From NCBI GenBank assembly GCA_963662035.1, contig CAVLDO010000001.1, positions 1 to 64,000 of the forward strand: a stretch of 64,000 nt of DNA, read 5' to 3'. Numbering within the stretch: position 1 is the first letter of the stretch; every line of letters starts with the position of its first letter. The notes beneath the pieces are model-generated. The model was not told the origin of the DNA. It made no database searches and worked only from the letters and a program-made list of their open reading frames with translations. Both the position numbers and the translations under genes were made by a program. This document shows positions 51,772 to 59,583 of the stretch, piece after piece. The stretch comes from Equibacterium sp963662035 (lineage in GTDB: Bacteria > Bacteroidota > Bacteroidia > Bacteroidales > UBA932).

Positions 51772-51990
51772 TTATTTATATCTGAAGGAAATTCTTCCTT
51801 TGGTCAAATCATACGGAGACATCTCTACTTTCACCTTGTCACCGGGCAGGATTCTGATGTAGTGCATCCTCATCTTGCCCGAAATGTGGGCGATAATAAC
51901 GTGTCCGTTGTCCAGCTCCACGCGGAACATTGCGTTGGAGAGCGCCTCCACGATAGTACCGTCCTTCTCTATTGATGACTGTTTGGGCAT
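51772..51990 (-). CDS. infA: Translation initiation factor IF-1
   Basis: 72 residues, OB-fold: MPKQSSIEKDGTIVEALSNA, FRVELDNGHVIIAHISGKMR, ILPGDKVKVEMSPYDLTKGR. 21 bp after map, 21 bp before rpmJ. Confidence 0.98.
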   Translation of the reverse strand: MPKQSSIEKDGTIVEALSNAMFRVELDNGHVIIAHISGKMRMHYIRILPGDKVKVEMSPYDLTKGRISFRYK

Positions 51991-52011
51991 AGTTCTTTTT
52001 CCGTCGATTGT

Positions 52012-52779
52012 TTATTTATTATTCTTTATGTAGTCGAATGTAGTGAGTCTCTCGGCAGCGCCCCGGCGCACCACAACCGTCATCTCAAAATGAGCCGACT
52101 TCTTGCGGTCTGCCGTATAAACGCCCCAGCCGTCGTCCGCCAGATAAACATCCTTGACGCCCTGGTTGATCATCGGCTCGATGCAGATCACATTGCCTTC
52201 GACCAGCTTTACGCCGTGCCCGCGGCGCCCGTAGTTGGGCACTTCGGGGGATTCGTGCATATCGCGTCCGATGCCATGTCCCACAAGCTCGCGCACCACA
52301 GAGTAGCCGCGCGACTCGCAGAAGGTCTGCACCGCATATCCGATGTCGCCTGTGCGGCAACCGCAAACGGCGGCCTCGATACCTTTGTAGAGGGAGTGTT
52401 CAGTAGTATCCAGGAGTTCCCGGTCAGCCGCACTGATTTCTCCGCAGGCAAAGGTGTAGGCCGAGTCCCCGTAATACCCTTTGTACACTGTACCGCAGTC
52501 CACCGAGACGATGTCGCCCTCCTTGAGGACATAGTCCGAGGGAAAGCCGTGCACTACATACTCGTTGACCGAGGTACAGAGGGTATAGGGGAATCCGCCA
52601 TAACCCAAGAAGCCCGGCACGGCGCCGTTGTCGCGGATGAACTCCTCGGCAATGGCGTTAAGCTGCAGCGTCGTTACACCGGGAGCCACATGTCTGCCCA
52701 CCTCCGCGAGGGTGCGGGAAACAATCAGGGCGTTCTCCCTGAGCAGCTCTATTTCTTCTTCGGTTCTGACTTTGATCAT
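52012..52779 (-). CDS. map: Methionine aminopeptidase, type I
   Basis: 255 residues. Removes initiator Met from new proteins. Metal ligands are visible: the two Asp in VSVDCGTVYKGYYGDSAYTF, His in LVGHGIGRDMHE, Glu in ICIEPMIN and the final Glu in SAHFEMTVVV. No N-terminal zinc-finger extension. Between secY and infA, as in many bacteria of this phylum. Confidence 0.97.
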   Translation of the reverse strand: MIKVRTEEEIELLRENALIVSRTLAEVGRHVAPGVTTLQLNAIAEEFIRDNGAVPGFLGYGGFPYTLCTSVNEYVVHGFPSDYVLKEGDIVSVDCGTVYKGYYGDSAYTFACGEISAADRELLDTTEHSLYKGIEAAVCGCRTGDIGYAVQTFCESRGYSVVRELVGHGIGRDMHESPEVPNYGRRGHGVKLVEGNVICIEPMINQGVKDVYLADDGWGVYTADRKKSAHFEMTVVVRRGAAERLTTFDYIKNNK

Positions 52780-52803
52780 TTCTACTTGACTGTATAAAGA
52801 ATG

Positions 52804-54129
52804 TTACATTCCTGAACGGCCCTGGAGACGTCCCGTCTTCATAAGACCATCGTAGTGACGCATAAGCAGGTGGCTCTCGATGTGCTGCAGAGTGTCCAGC
52901 ACGACGCCCACGAGAATCAGCAGTGAAGTACCGCCGTAGAAGGGTGCGAACTGGTTGTTGACTCCGAGCAGCTGGGCGAAGGCGGGCAGGATTGCCACAA
53001 TCGCCAGGAAGAAAGAGCCGGGGAGGGTTATGCGGGACATAATAGCATCAAGATAGTCGGCCGTCTTCTTGCCGGGTTTGACACCGGGGATGAAGCCGCC
53101 GTTCTTCTTGAGATCCTCTGCCATATTGGTAGGGTTGATCGTCACCGCCGTATAGAAGTAAGTGAAGATGATGACCATTACAGCGAAGATGAAGTTATAC
53201 CAGAATCCCACGGGGTTGTTGAGAACGGCCGCGAGACCCTTTGTAACGTCGAAGCGGGTGAACAGAAGCGGGATGAGCATCATCGCCTGCGCAAAGATGA
53301 TGGGCATTACGCCTGCCGCATTCACCTTCAGGGGGATGTTGTTCTTCACGCCGCCGTACATCTTGCCGCCCACGACGCGCTTGGCATACTGCACGGGAAC
53401 CTTGCGCACTGCCTGAACCAGGGCGATGGTGGCCACAAACACGAAGAAGAGGACTATCAGCTCCACGATGAACATCAGGATACCGCCGGTAGTCTTGGTG
53501 AACTTCTCCATAAGCTCGAGGTAGAGCGCCTGAGGGAGACGTGCTATGATACCTATCATAATTATCAGGGAGATACCGTTGCCCACGCCGCGGTCGGTGA
53601 TTCTCTCGCCGAGCCACATCACGAACATCGAACCGCCCAGCAGAATCAGCGTGGCCACCAGTGCATACCAGCCGCTGCCGATCTGCGCCAGGAAGGCGCT
53701 GGCAGGAATCTGGGCACGCAGGTTGGCGATATACGCGGGACCCTGGATAGCGATGATAACGATGGTGAGATACCTTGTGTACTGGTTCATTTTTCTGCGG
53801 CCGCTCTCTCCCTCACGCTGCAGGCGCTGGAAGAAGGGGAACATCACACCCAGAAGCTGGATGACGATGGACGCAGAAATATACGGCATAACGCCCAGTG
53901 CGAACACCGAGGCGTTACCGAATGCACCACCCGAGAACATATTCATAAGGCCGAGCAGGCCCTCGGATGACTGCCTCTGGAGACCGGCGAGCTGCGATGC
54001 GTCGATACCGGGGATCACGATGTAGCAGCCGAGTCTGTAGACCGCTATAAGCGCAATCGTGTAGAGTATCCTCTTGCGGAGCTCTTCGATCTTCCAGATA
54101 TTCTTTAATGTCTGAGTAAAATTTGCCAT
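52804..54129 (-). CDS. secY: Protein translocase subunit SecY
   Basis: 441 residues with ten membrane segments. IPGIDASQL, FSGGAFGNASVFALGVMPYISASI, WLGERITDRGVGNGISLIIM and NPTNMAEDLKKNGGFIPG are conserved SecY segments. It forms the membrane channel with SecE and SecG. 6 bp after rplO, normal spc order. Confidence 0.98.
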   Translation of the reverse strand: MANFTQTLKNIWKIEELRKRILYTIALIAVYRLGCYIVIPGIDASQLAGLQRQSSEGLLGLMNMFSGGAFGNASVFALGVMPYISASIVIQLLGVMFPFFQRLQREGESGRRKMNQYTRYLTIVIIAIQGPAYIANLRAQIPASAFLAQIGSGWYALVATLILLGGSMFVMWLGERITDRGVGNGISLIIMIGIIARLPQALYLELMEKFTKTTGGILMFIVELIVLFFVFVATIALVQAVRKVPVQYAKRVVGGKMYGGVKNNIPLKVNAAGVMPIIFAQAMMLIPLLFTRFDVTKGLAAVLNNPVGFWYNFIFAVMVIIFTYFYTAVTINPTNMAEDLKKNGGFIPGVKPGKKTADYLDAIMSRITLPGSFFLAIVAILPAFAQLLGVNNQFAPFYGGTSLLILVGVVLDTLQHIESHLLMRHYDGLMKTGRLQGRSGM

Positions 54130-54135
54130 AGTTTA

Positions 54136-54582
54136 TTAGAGAACTGTAGTCGTACCCTCTTTCGCCTCAATCTTCGCGATCGCGCTCTTGGAGAATGCGT
54201 GTGCAGTGACATCGAGCTTTGCAGTGACATCACCGTTGCCCAGCACCTTCACCGGCATACCGGGACGTACCAGACCTGCGGTCTCCATATCGTCGATAGT
54301 GACGGTGGATGTGCCGAGAGCCTCGCTCAGAGCCTGGAGGGCAGCTACATTGACAACTGCAAATTCCACTCTCGTAGGGTTCTTGAAGCCGAATTTGGGG
54401 AGGCGGCGCTGGATAGGCATCTGACCGCCTTCAAATCCGATCTTGTGTGAATAACCGCTACGGGCCTGCGCACCCTTGTTACCGCGGGTGGCAGTTCCGC
54501 CGTATCCCGAACCTTGTCCGCGACCGATGCGCTTGACATCCTTTACAGAACCTGCGGCGGGTTTAAGATTGTTCAATTTCAT
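54136..54582 (-). CDS. rplO: 50S ribosomal protein L15
   Basis: 148 residues; MKLNNLKPAAGSVKDVKRIGRGQGSG-type glycine-rich N-terminus, GFEGGQMPIQRRLPKFGF, and a C-terminal L18e-like domain. 13 bp after rpmD. Confidence 0.97.
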   Translation of the reverse strand: MKLNNLKPAAGSVKDVKRIGRGQGSGYGGTATRGNKGAQARSGYSHKIGFEGGQMPIQRRLPKFGFKNPTRVEFAVVNVAALQALSEALGTSTVTIDDMETAGLVRPGMPVKVLGNGDVTAKLDVTAHAFSKSAIAKIEAKEGTTTVL

Positions 54583-54595
54583 AGTATTGCTCTCC

Positions 54596-54781
54596 CTATT
54601 TTACTTCTTCAACTTTTACAAGATGACGAACCTTTTCAATCATGCCGGCGGTAACAGGGGTCAGCTCGACCTCTACGGTCTGATGCATCCTGTGGATACC
54701 AAGGGCAAGCATATTTGCCTGCTGGCGCTTGGTGGCGCTGGCGGTACTTTTAACCTGAGTAATTTTAACTTTGTTTGCCAT
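54596..54781 (-). CDS. rpmD: 50S ribosomal protein L30
   Basis: 61 residues; VKITQVKSTASATKRQQANM LALGIHRMHQ pattern typical of L30. An AAGGAGAT sequence ends 9 nt before the ATG, a real Shine-Dalgarno in a phylum where these are scarce. Confidence 0.96.
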   Translation of the reverse strand: MANKVKITQVKSTASATKRQQANMLALGIHRMHQTVEVELTPVTAGMIEKVRHLVKVEEVK

Positions 54782-54795
54782 AACTTGGGATCTCC

Positions 54796-55314
54796 TTAAC
54801 CGTTAAATACCCTGCTCATAGGAATGCCGCGAAGTCCGGCAACGGTGTAGGCGTCGCGCATCTCGCAAAGAGCCGCTACGGTTGCCTTCACCAGGTTGTG
54901 AGGGTTGGATGAACCTTTGGATTTTGCAATGACATCGTTCACGCCGACTGCCTCGAACACGGCACGCATCGCACCGCCGGCCTTTACACCGGTACCGGGC
55001 GCCGCAGGTTTCATAAACACGCGCGCGCCGCCGAACTTGGCCTCCTGCTCGTGGGGGATTGTCTTCTTGCTCAGAGGGATCTTAACGAGATTCTTTTTCG
55101 CATCTTCGATACCCTTGGAGATGGCTGTCGTAACTTCATTGGCTTTTCCGAGGCCATAACCGACAACACCGTTTTCATCGCCTACAACGACGATCGCGGC
55201 AAAACTGAAGTGACGGCCACCCTTGGTAACCTTGGTCACTCTCTGCACCGCTACCAGCCTATCTTTGAGTTCCAGATCGACTGTCTTGACTTTCTTGATA
55301 TTGATATCTGCCAT
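54796..55314 (-). CDS. rpsE: 30S ribosomal protein S5
   Basis: 172 residues; KDRLVAVQRVTKVTKGGRHF, VVGDENGVVGYGLGKANEV and PAAPGTGVKAGGAMRAVFEA are the S5 signatures. Contributes to decoding accuracy. 14 bp before rpmD. Confidence 0.98.
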   Translation of the reverse strand: MADINIKKVKTVDLELKDRLVAVQRVTKVTKGGRHFSFAAIVVVGDENGVVGYGLGKANEVTTAISKGIEDAKKNLVKIPLSKKTIPHEQEAKFGGARVFMKPAAPGTGVKAGGAMRAVFEAVGVNDVIAKSKGSSNPHNLVKATVAALCEMRDAYTVAGLRGIPMSRVFNG

Positions 55315-55319
55315 AGCCT

Positions 55320-55679
55320 TTAGAATTTAAGACCACCCTCGCGGGCAGCGTCTGCCAAACTTTTAACTCTGCCGTGATAGAGGTAACCTCCACGGTCGAA
55401 AGAAACCGTGCTGATACCCTGCTCCAGGGCGCGCTGCGCGATGCAGCCGCCGACCACCTTGGCAGCCTCCACGCCCGAGAGACCTTTGCACTTTTCTGCA
55501 AGAGCCTTTTCGAGTGAAGATGCGCTGGCCAGAGTAACGCCCTTGGTGTCATCTACCACCTGAACATAAATCTGCTTGTTGCTTCTGAACACTACCATAC
55601 GGGGACGCTCGGCAGTACCGTTGACCACCTTGCGGATGCGATAGTGAACTCTTTGTCTTCTTTCTTGTTTAGTCATCAT
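55320..55679 (-). CDS. rplR: 50S ribosomal protein L18
   Basis: 119 residues; RPRMVVFRSNKQIYVQVVDD, AKVVGGCIAQRALEQGISTVSFDRGGYLYHGRV. Two ATGs are adjacent; the first (55679) is chosen because an AGGAGG (plus strand 55688-55693) ends exactly 8 nt before it, against 11 for the second. Confidence 0.97.
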   Translation of the reverse strand: MMTKQERRQRVHYRIRKVVNGTAERPRMVVFRSNKQIYVQVVDDTKGVTLASASSLEKALAEKCKGLSGVEAAKVVGGCIAQRALEQGISTVSFDRGGYLYHGRVKSLADAAREGGLKF

Positions 55680-55694
55680 AATTCAATCCTCCTG

Positions 55695-56255
55695 TTATTT
55701 AGCTGAAGCAGATTTTCCGGCTTTACGACGAAGCTGTTCGCCGACGAACTTGATACCCTTACCCTTGTAAGGCTCAGGCTCGCGGAGACTGCGGATTTTG
55801 TGAGCCACCTGACCGAGCAGCTGCTTGTCGCAGCTTTTGAGAACAAGCACGGGGTTTGCGCCTTTCTTGACGGCTTCTGCCTCCGCCTTGACCTCTTTGG
55901 GGATCTGGAAGTGGATGTCGTGGGAGTAGCCGAGGCTGAAGATCAGCACCTGGCCTTGAACATCAACGCGGTAACCGACGCCGACAAGTTCCTGCTTTAC
56001 GGTGAACATCTCGTGGCAGCCGGTCACCATATTTGCCAGCAGGGCGCGGTAGAGACCGTGCATCGAGCGGTGGCGGGGCTGGTCTGTCGGACGAGACAGG
56101 ATGATTTCATTCCCCTCAATCTTGACTTCGATGTCCCTGTCCACTTTCTGGGACATCTCGCCGTGAGGGCCTTTAACCTTAACCACGTTGTCGGCGCTTA
56201 CCTCTGCGGTGACGCCGGCGGGAAGGTGTACAGGTTGTTTTCCGATTCTTGACAT
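55695..56255 (-). CDS. rplF: 50S ribosomal protein L6
   Basis: 186 residues; MSRIGKQPVHLPAGV, VKGPHGEMS and the C-terminal PEPYKGKGIKFVGEQLRRKAGK. Two L6 domains, normal length. Follows rpsH in the spc order. Confidence 0.98.
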   Translation of the reverse strand: MSRIGKQPVHLPAGVTAEVSADNVVKVKGPHGEMSQKVDRDIEVKIEGNEIILSRPTDQPRHRSMHGLYRALLANMVTGCHEMFTVKQELVGVGYRVDVQGQVLIFSLGYSHDIHFQIPKEVKAEAEAVKKGANPVLVLKSCDKQLLGQVAHKIRSLREPEPYKGKGIKFVGEQLRRKAGKSASAK

Positions 56256-56289
56256 TATTCTGAAATTTTAATTATTTGCGTTTGGGGCA

Positions 56290-56685
56290 TTAATATACAA
56301 AGCAGAGAACCTCGCCGCCGACATTCATCTCTTTGGCCTCCTTGTCGGTGATGATACCCTTGGAGGTGGAGATGATGGCGATACCCATTCCGTTCAGGAC
56401 TCTGGGCAGGTCATCGGCACCGGTGTAGCGGCGCAGACCGGGACGGCTGACGCGCACAATCTTCTTGATGGCAGCCTTCTTGGTTGTGGGGTGATACTTG
56501 AGGGCGATCTTGATGGTGTTGGAAGGTGTGCCCTCGATTACTTTGTACGCGAGAATGTAGCCCTTCTCGTGCAATACGCGGACGATCTCGCATTTGAGCT
56601 TGGAAGCGGGAGCCTCCACAGTCTTGTGGCCCGCTGCGTAAGCGTTGCGAATTCTCGTCAGCAAATCTGCAATAGGATCAGTCAT
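56290..56685 (-). CDS. rpsH: 30S ribosomal protein S8
   Basis: 131 residues; MTDPIADLLTRIRNAYAAGH, VSRPGLRRYTGADDLPRVLNGMG-like C-terminal motif. In Enterobacteria S8 represses the spc operon; here an 88-bp gap with a possible hairpin precedes it. Confidence 0.98.
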   Translation of the reverse strand: MTDPIADLLTRIRNAYAAGHKTVEAPASKLKCEIVRVLHEKGYILAYKVIEGTPSNTIKIALKYHPTTKKAAIKKIVRVSRPGLRRYTGADDLPRVLNGMGIAIISTSKGIITDKEAKEMNVGGEVLCFVY

Positions 56686-56709
56686 TTTGTTTTGTTTTTT
56701 TACGATAGC

Positions 56710-56741
56710 GACGCCTTATATTATTATATGTGTCAGGCGCC
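56710..56741 (-). promoter_or_regulatory. Possible hairpin in the rpsN-rpsH gap
   Basis: AGGCGCC (56735-56741) and GACGCCT (56710-56716) can pair over 7 bp (one G-U on the RNA) around an A/T-rich 18-nt loop, 24 nt before the rpsH start. It lies in the only long gap (88 bp) of the rplP-to-rplF stretch. It could be a site for feedback by S8 or a processing site; not proven. Confidence 0.3.
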
Positions 56742-56773
56742 CGATATCCTTATTGTTGTTTAATGTTGAATTT

Positions 56774-57043
56774 CTACCAGCTGGCCTTCTTCACGCCGGG
56801 GATGAGGCCGTTGGAGGCCATCTCGCGGAACTGAATACGGCTTATGCCAAACTGACGCATATATCCCTTGGGGCGGCCAGTCAAAGAGCAACGGTTGTGC
56901 ATACGGCAAGGAGCGGAGTTCTTGGGCAGTTTGTCAAGAGCGGCCCAATCGCCGGCAGCCTTCAAGGCAGCACGTTTCTCTGCATATTTGGCAACTAATT
57001 TCGCGCGCTTTACCTCGCGGGCTTTCATTGATTCTTTTGCCAT
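56774..57043 (-). CDS. rpsN: 30S ribosomal protein S14 (zinc-free long form)
   Basis: 89 residues; MAKESMKAREVKRAKLVAKY, NRCSLTGRPKGYMRQFGISRIQFREMA, GVKKASW. The long form lacks the CxxC...CxxC zinc pairs of the 61-residue type. 6 bp after rplE. Confidence 0.97.
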   Translation of the reverse strand: MAKESMKAREVKRAKLVAKYAEKRAALKAAGDWAALDKLPKNSAPCRMHNRCSLTGRPKGYMRQFGISRIQFREMASNGLIPGVKKASW

Positions 57044-57049
57044 ACTATG

Positions 57050-57649
57050 TTATTTCTTGATGTTTTTAAAAGGTAAACCGAATTCGCGAAGCAGTGCGTA
57101 TGCCTCTTCGTCGCTGTTTGCGCTGGTAACGAAGGTTATCTCCATACCCATAACCTTCACGATCTTGTCGATGTCGATTTCGGGGAAGATTATCTGCTCC
57201 TTGATGCCGAGAGTGTAGTTGCCACGGCCGTCAAAGTTCTCTGCGATACCCTTGAAGTCGCGGATACGGGGCAGGGAGATGGCGATGAGCCTCTCGAGAA
57301 ACTCGTACATCTTGGTGCCGCGCAGGGTCACCTTGGCGCCGATGGGCATGCCGCGGCGCAGCTTGAAGTTGGAGATATCCTTGCGGGAAACTGTCTGTAT
57401 CGCCTTCTGACCGGTGATTGCGGTGAGTTCTGCCTGAGCCACATCCACCAGCTTCTTGTCCTGGGTAGCCTGGCCGACACCCTCGTTGAGAGTGATCTTG
57501 ACAAGCTTGGGGACCTGCATCACCGTGGAGTAGGAGAACTGCTTCATCAGTTTGTCGACGATCTCGTTTTTGTATTTGGCACGCAGGTTGGGAACATAAC
57601 CCGCGGCTACGGGAGCCTGAGCTGCCGATACTTCTTTCTTGGTTGCCAT
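57050..57649 (-). CDS. rplE: 50S ribosomal protein L5
   Basis: 199 residues, about 15 longer than usual because of an Ala/Lys-rich N-terminal extension (MATKKEVSAAQAPVAAGYVPN) before the family start LRAKYKNEIV. The extension looks real: a GGGGAGG Shine-Dalgarno lies just before this ATG, and the ATG overlaps the rplX stop by one base. Core motifs PKLVKITLNEGVGQA, GMPIGAKVTLRGTKMYEFL and GNYTLGIKEQIIFPEI. Confidence 0.96.
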   Translation of the reverse strand: MATKKEVSAAQAPVAAGYVPNLRAKYKNEIVDKLMKQFSYSTVMQVPKLVKITLNEGVGQATQDKKLVDVAQAELTAITGQKAIQTVSRKDISNFKLRRGMPIGAKVTLRGTKMYEFLERLIAISLPRIRDFKGIAENFDGRGNYTLGIKEQIIFPEIDIDKIVKVMGMEITFVTSANSDEEAYALLREFGLPFKNIKK

Positions 57650-57969
57650 TATTTGATTTCCTCCCCTGATTTTTTAGCGTAGCGTACAAGTTTGCCGTCC
57701 TTGTTCAGACGACGTCCGATCCTGGTAGGGCCGCCCTTTGCGGGGTCAACCACCTGGAGGTTGGAGATGTGTATGCCTGCCTCCTGTTTGATAATGCCGC
57801 CCTGCGGGTGCTGAGCGTTGGGTTTGGTGTGCTTGCTCACCATATTGATGCCCTCTACGATAGCGCGGTCCTTGTCTTTGAGAACCTCGAGGACCTGACC
57901 GGTTTTGCCCTTGTCGTTGCCGGCATTCACATAAACCGTATCACCTTTTTTGATATGTAACTTTTTCAT
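57649..57969 (-). CDS. rplX: 50S ribosomal protein L24
   Basis: 106 residues; KOW motif KKGDTVYVNAGNDKGKTGQV, NMVSKHTKPNAQHPQGGI. Its stop overlaps the rplE start by one base, so the two are translationally coupled. Confidence 0.97.
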   Translation of the reverse strand: MKKLHIKKGDTVYVNAGNDKGKTGQVLEVLKDKDRAIVEGINMVSKHTKPNAQHPQGGIIKQEAGIHISNLQVVDPAKGGPTRIGRRLNKDGKLVRYAKKSGEEIK

Positions 57970-57979
57970 ACTTCAATAA

Positions 57980-58345
57980 TTAAATTACCTCAGGGGCAAG
58001 TGAAACGATTTTCATATAATTCTCGCGGAGCTCACGTGCGACGGGGCCGAAGATACGGGTACCAACAACCTCACCTGCCTTGTTGAGCAGCACACAAGCA
58101 TTGTCGTCGAAACGGATGTAAGAACCATCGGGACGGCGGATTTCCTTTTTTGTGCGGACTACGACTGCATTGGAGACTGCACCCTTCTTGGTGTTGCCAC
58201 CGGGGATGGCGCTCTTTACAGCCACAACGATTCTGTCGCCTACACTTGCGTAGCGATGACGGGTTCCCCCGAGAACGCGGATGCAGAGAACCTCTTTTGC
58301 ACCGCTGTTGTCAGCTACTGATAAACGTGTTTCCTGCTGTATCAT
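57980..58345 (-). CDS. rplN: 50S ribosomal protein L14
   Basis: 121 residues; MIQQETRLSVADNSGAKEVL, RYASVGDRIVVAVKSAIPGG, TRIFGPVARELRE. 1 bp from rpsQ. Confidence 0.98.
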   Translation of the reverse strand: MIQQETRLSVADNSGAKEVLCIRVLGGTRHRYASVGDRIVVAVKSAIPGGNTKKGAVSNAVVVRTKKEIRRPDGSYIRFDDNACVLLNKAGEVVGTRIFGPVARELRENYMKIVSLAPEVI

Positions 58346-58346
58346 A

Positions 58347-58601
58347 TTACTTAACTTTTTCTACGATTTCTACTAATCTCCAACGTTTGGTCTTGCTCAG
58401 AGGGCGGGTCTCCATAATGCGGACCTTGTCGCCTTCGCTGCACTGATTCTTCTCATCCTGAGCCACAAACTTGGTGGTCTTGTTCACGAACTTACCGTAA
58501 ATGGGATGTTTCTCTTTTGTCTTGACTGCAACAACAATAGACTTGTCCATTTTGTTGCTTACGACAATCCCGACTCTTTCTTTACGAAGATTTCTTTCCA
58601 T
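58347..58601 (-). CDS. rpsQ: 30S ribosomal protein S17
   Basis: 84 residues; LRKERVGIVVSNKMDKSIVV, EGDKVRIMETRPLSKTKRWR. Normal length and position between rpmC and rplN. Confidence 0.98.
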   Translation of the reverse strand: MERNLRKERVGIVVSNKMDKSIVVAVKTKEKHPIYGKFVNKTTKFVAQDEKNQCSEGDKVRIMETRPLSKTKRWRLVEIVEKVK

Positions 58602-58616
58602 AAGTCAAATCTATTA

Positions 58617-58817
58617 TTATTTGTTTTCAGCCTTTTTCCTCTCTTCGAGAATAGTGATCATACGGGCGATGTCGCGGCGTGACTTGGCAATCACCGAGGT
58701 GTTGTCCAGAGGAGAGATGACGTGGTTCATCTTGGTGACGGAGAGATTCTGCTTTTCTGTCTCGATCCTTTCTTCGAGGTCCTTGAGAGACATCTCGCGG
58801 ATTTCTTTAGATTTCAT
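58617..58817 (-). CDS. rpmC: 50S ribosomal protein L29
   Basis: 66 residues, two long helices: MKSKEIREMSLKDLEERIE and DNTSVIAKSRRDIARMITIL. 11 bp after rplP. Confidence 0.97.
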   Translation of the reverse strand: MKSKEIREMSLKDLEERIETEKQNLSVTKMNHVISPLDNTSVIAKSRRDIARMITILEERKKAENK

Positions 58818-58828
58818 TTCTATTCTCT

Positions 58829-59257
58829 TTAATTCATTGATTCAACATAATCCCTTCTCACGATAAACTTGCAGGAGATGGGGAGCTTCTGAGCACCGAG
58901 CTCGAGAGCCTCTTTGGCAACGCTTGCGGGCACGCCTTCAGCCTCGAAAATTATGCGGCCGGGAGTGATGGGGGCAACGAATCCTTCGGGGTTACCTTTA
59001 CCTTTACCCATACGGACCTCGGCAGGCTTTCTTGTGTAAGGCTTATCGGGGAACACCCTGATCCAAAGATTACCCTCACGTTTCATACGACGGGCGATTG
59101 CCTGACGTGCAGCCTCGATCTGTTGGCCTGTGAGCCAGCAGCTTTCCATTGTCTTGAGACCGAACGAGCCGAAAGCAAGCTGGTTGCCCCTGCCTGCGTT
59201 CCCTTTCATACGGCCTTTCTGCTGCCTTCTAAATTTGGTTTTCTTAGGTTGTAACAT
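58829..59257 (-). CDS. rplP: 50S ribosomal protein L16
   Basis: 142 residues; MLQPKKTKFRRQQKGRMKGN, GSFGLKTMESCWLTGQQIEAARQAI, RMGKGKGNPEGFVAPITPGR. It is the first gene of this ribosomal run. The genes expected upstream (rpsC, rplV, rpsS and so on) are not here; a 326-bp non-coding gap with a strong promoter takes their place. Confidence 0.98.
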   Translation of the reverse strand: MLQPKKTKFRRQQKGRMKGNAGRGNQLAFGSFGLKTMESCWLTGQQIEAARQAIARRMKREGNLWIRVFPDKPYTRKPAEVRMGKGKGNPEGFVAPITPGRIIFEAEGVPASVAKEALELGAQKLPISCKFIVRRDYVESMN

Positions 59258-59300
59258 TGTCTTGTTATTTAAATAATTTCTAAGTTTCTGTTAATCAACA

Positions 59301-59329
59301 CCTTACCAGCGACAGTGTCGGAAATAAGG
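59301..59329 (-). promoter_or_regulatory. Stem-loop in the rplP mRNA leader
   Basis: On the RNA, CCTTA and TAAGG pair around an inner CGAC-ACT-GTCG hairpin. It lies near the 5' end of the predicted transcript, about 45 nt before the rplP ATG, where a ribosomal protein autoregulatory site could be. No match to a known leader family could be tested. Confidence 0.35.
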
Positions 59330-59333
59330 AGTG

Positions 59334-59363
59334 CAAAGGTAGTGATTTTATCGGAATTACAAA
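59334..59363 (-). promoter_or_regulatory. Promoter of the rplP-rplQ ribosomal operon
   Basis: On the minus strand: TTTG (59360-59363), 18 bp, TACCTTTG (59334-59341), a full match to both halves of the Bacteroidota consensus. It gives a leader of roughly 70 nt. This is the best promoter in the window and fits a highly expressed operon. Confidence 0.7.
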
Positions 59364-59523
59364 ACTTTTTTGGGTTTTTCATGGGATTTCCGACCGATTT
59401 TTTTAATATTGATTTTATTGCGTTTCAGCGTATTACAAATCTGCACCGTAAAGGAAAAGCGACACTTTGCGACCGAATGCACAAACGCCGGCCCGCAGCC
59501 CCGGGAAGGGTACCGATATAGCT

Positions 59524-59562
59524 GAAAAGCCCTCCCGGCAATCTCTTGCGGGAGGGCTTTTC
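59524..59562 (-). terminator. Terminator downstream of the DUF4294 gene
   Basis: Perfect 14-bp inverted repeat GAAAAGCCCTCCCG / CGGGAGGGCTTTTC, 21 bp after the stop codon at 59584. A/T stretches flank both sides, so it could work in both directions, but no plus-strand gene ends here. Confidence 0.85.
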
Positions 59563-59583
59563 GGCTTGGGGGAAAGGCGGACG

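Larger units (their letters stand above)
59258..59583. other. 326-bp intergenic region: rplP leader and promoter plus the terminator of the DUF4294 gene
   Basis: No credible gene in either strand. From left to right it holds the rplP leader with a stem-loop (59301-59329), the rplP promoter (59334-59363), about 160 bp in which I see nothing, and a strong inverted-repeat terminator (59524-59562). There is no trace of rpsC. Confidence 0.7.

Noticed and set aside
57050..57649. rplE N-terminal extension as a wrong start call
   Set aside because: A Shine-Dalgarno and the one-base overlap with rplX both point to this ATG, so the extension was kept.
59315..59521. 68-codon frame in the gap upstream of rplP
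   Set aside because: It covers the rplP promoter in antisense, has no ribosome binding site and no similarity that I recognise.
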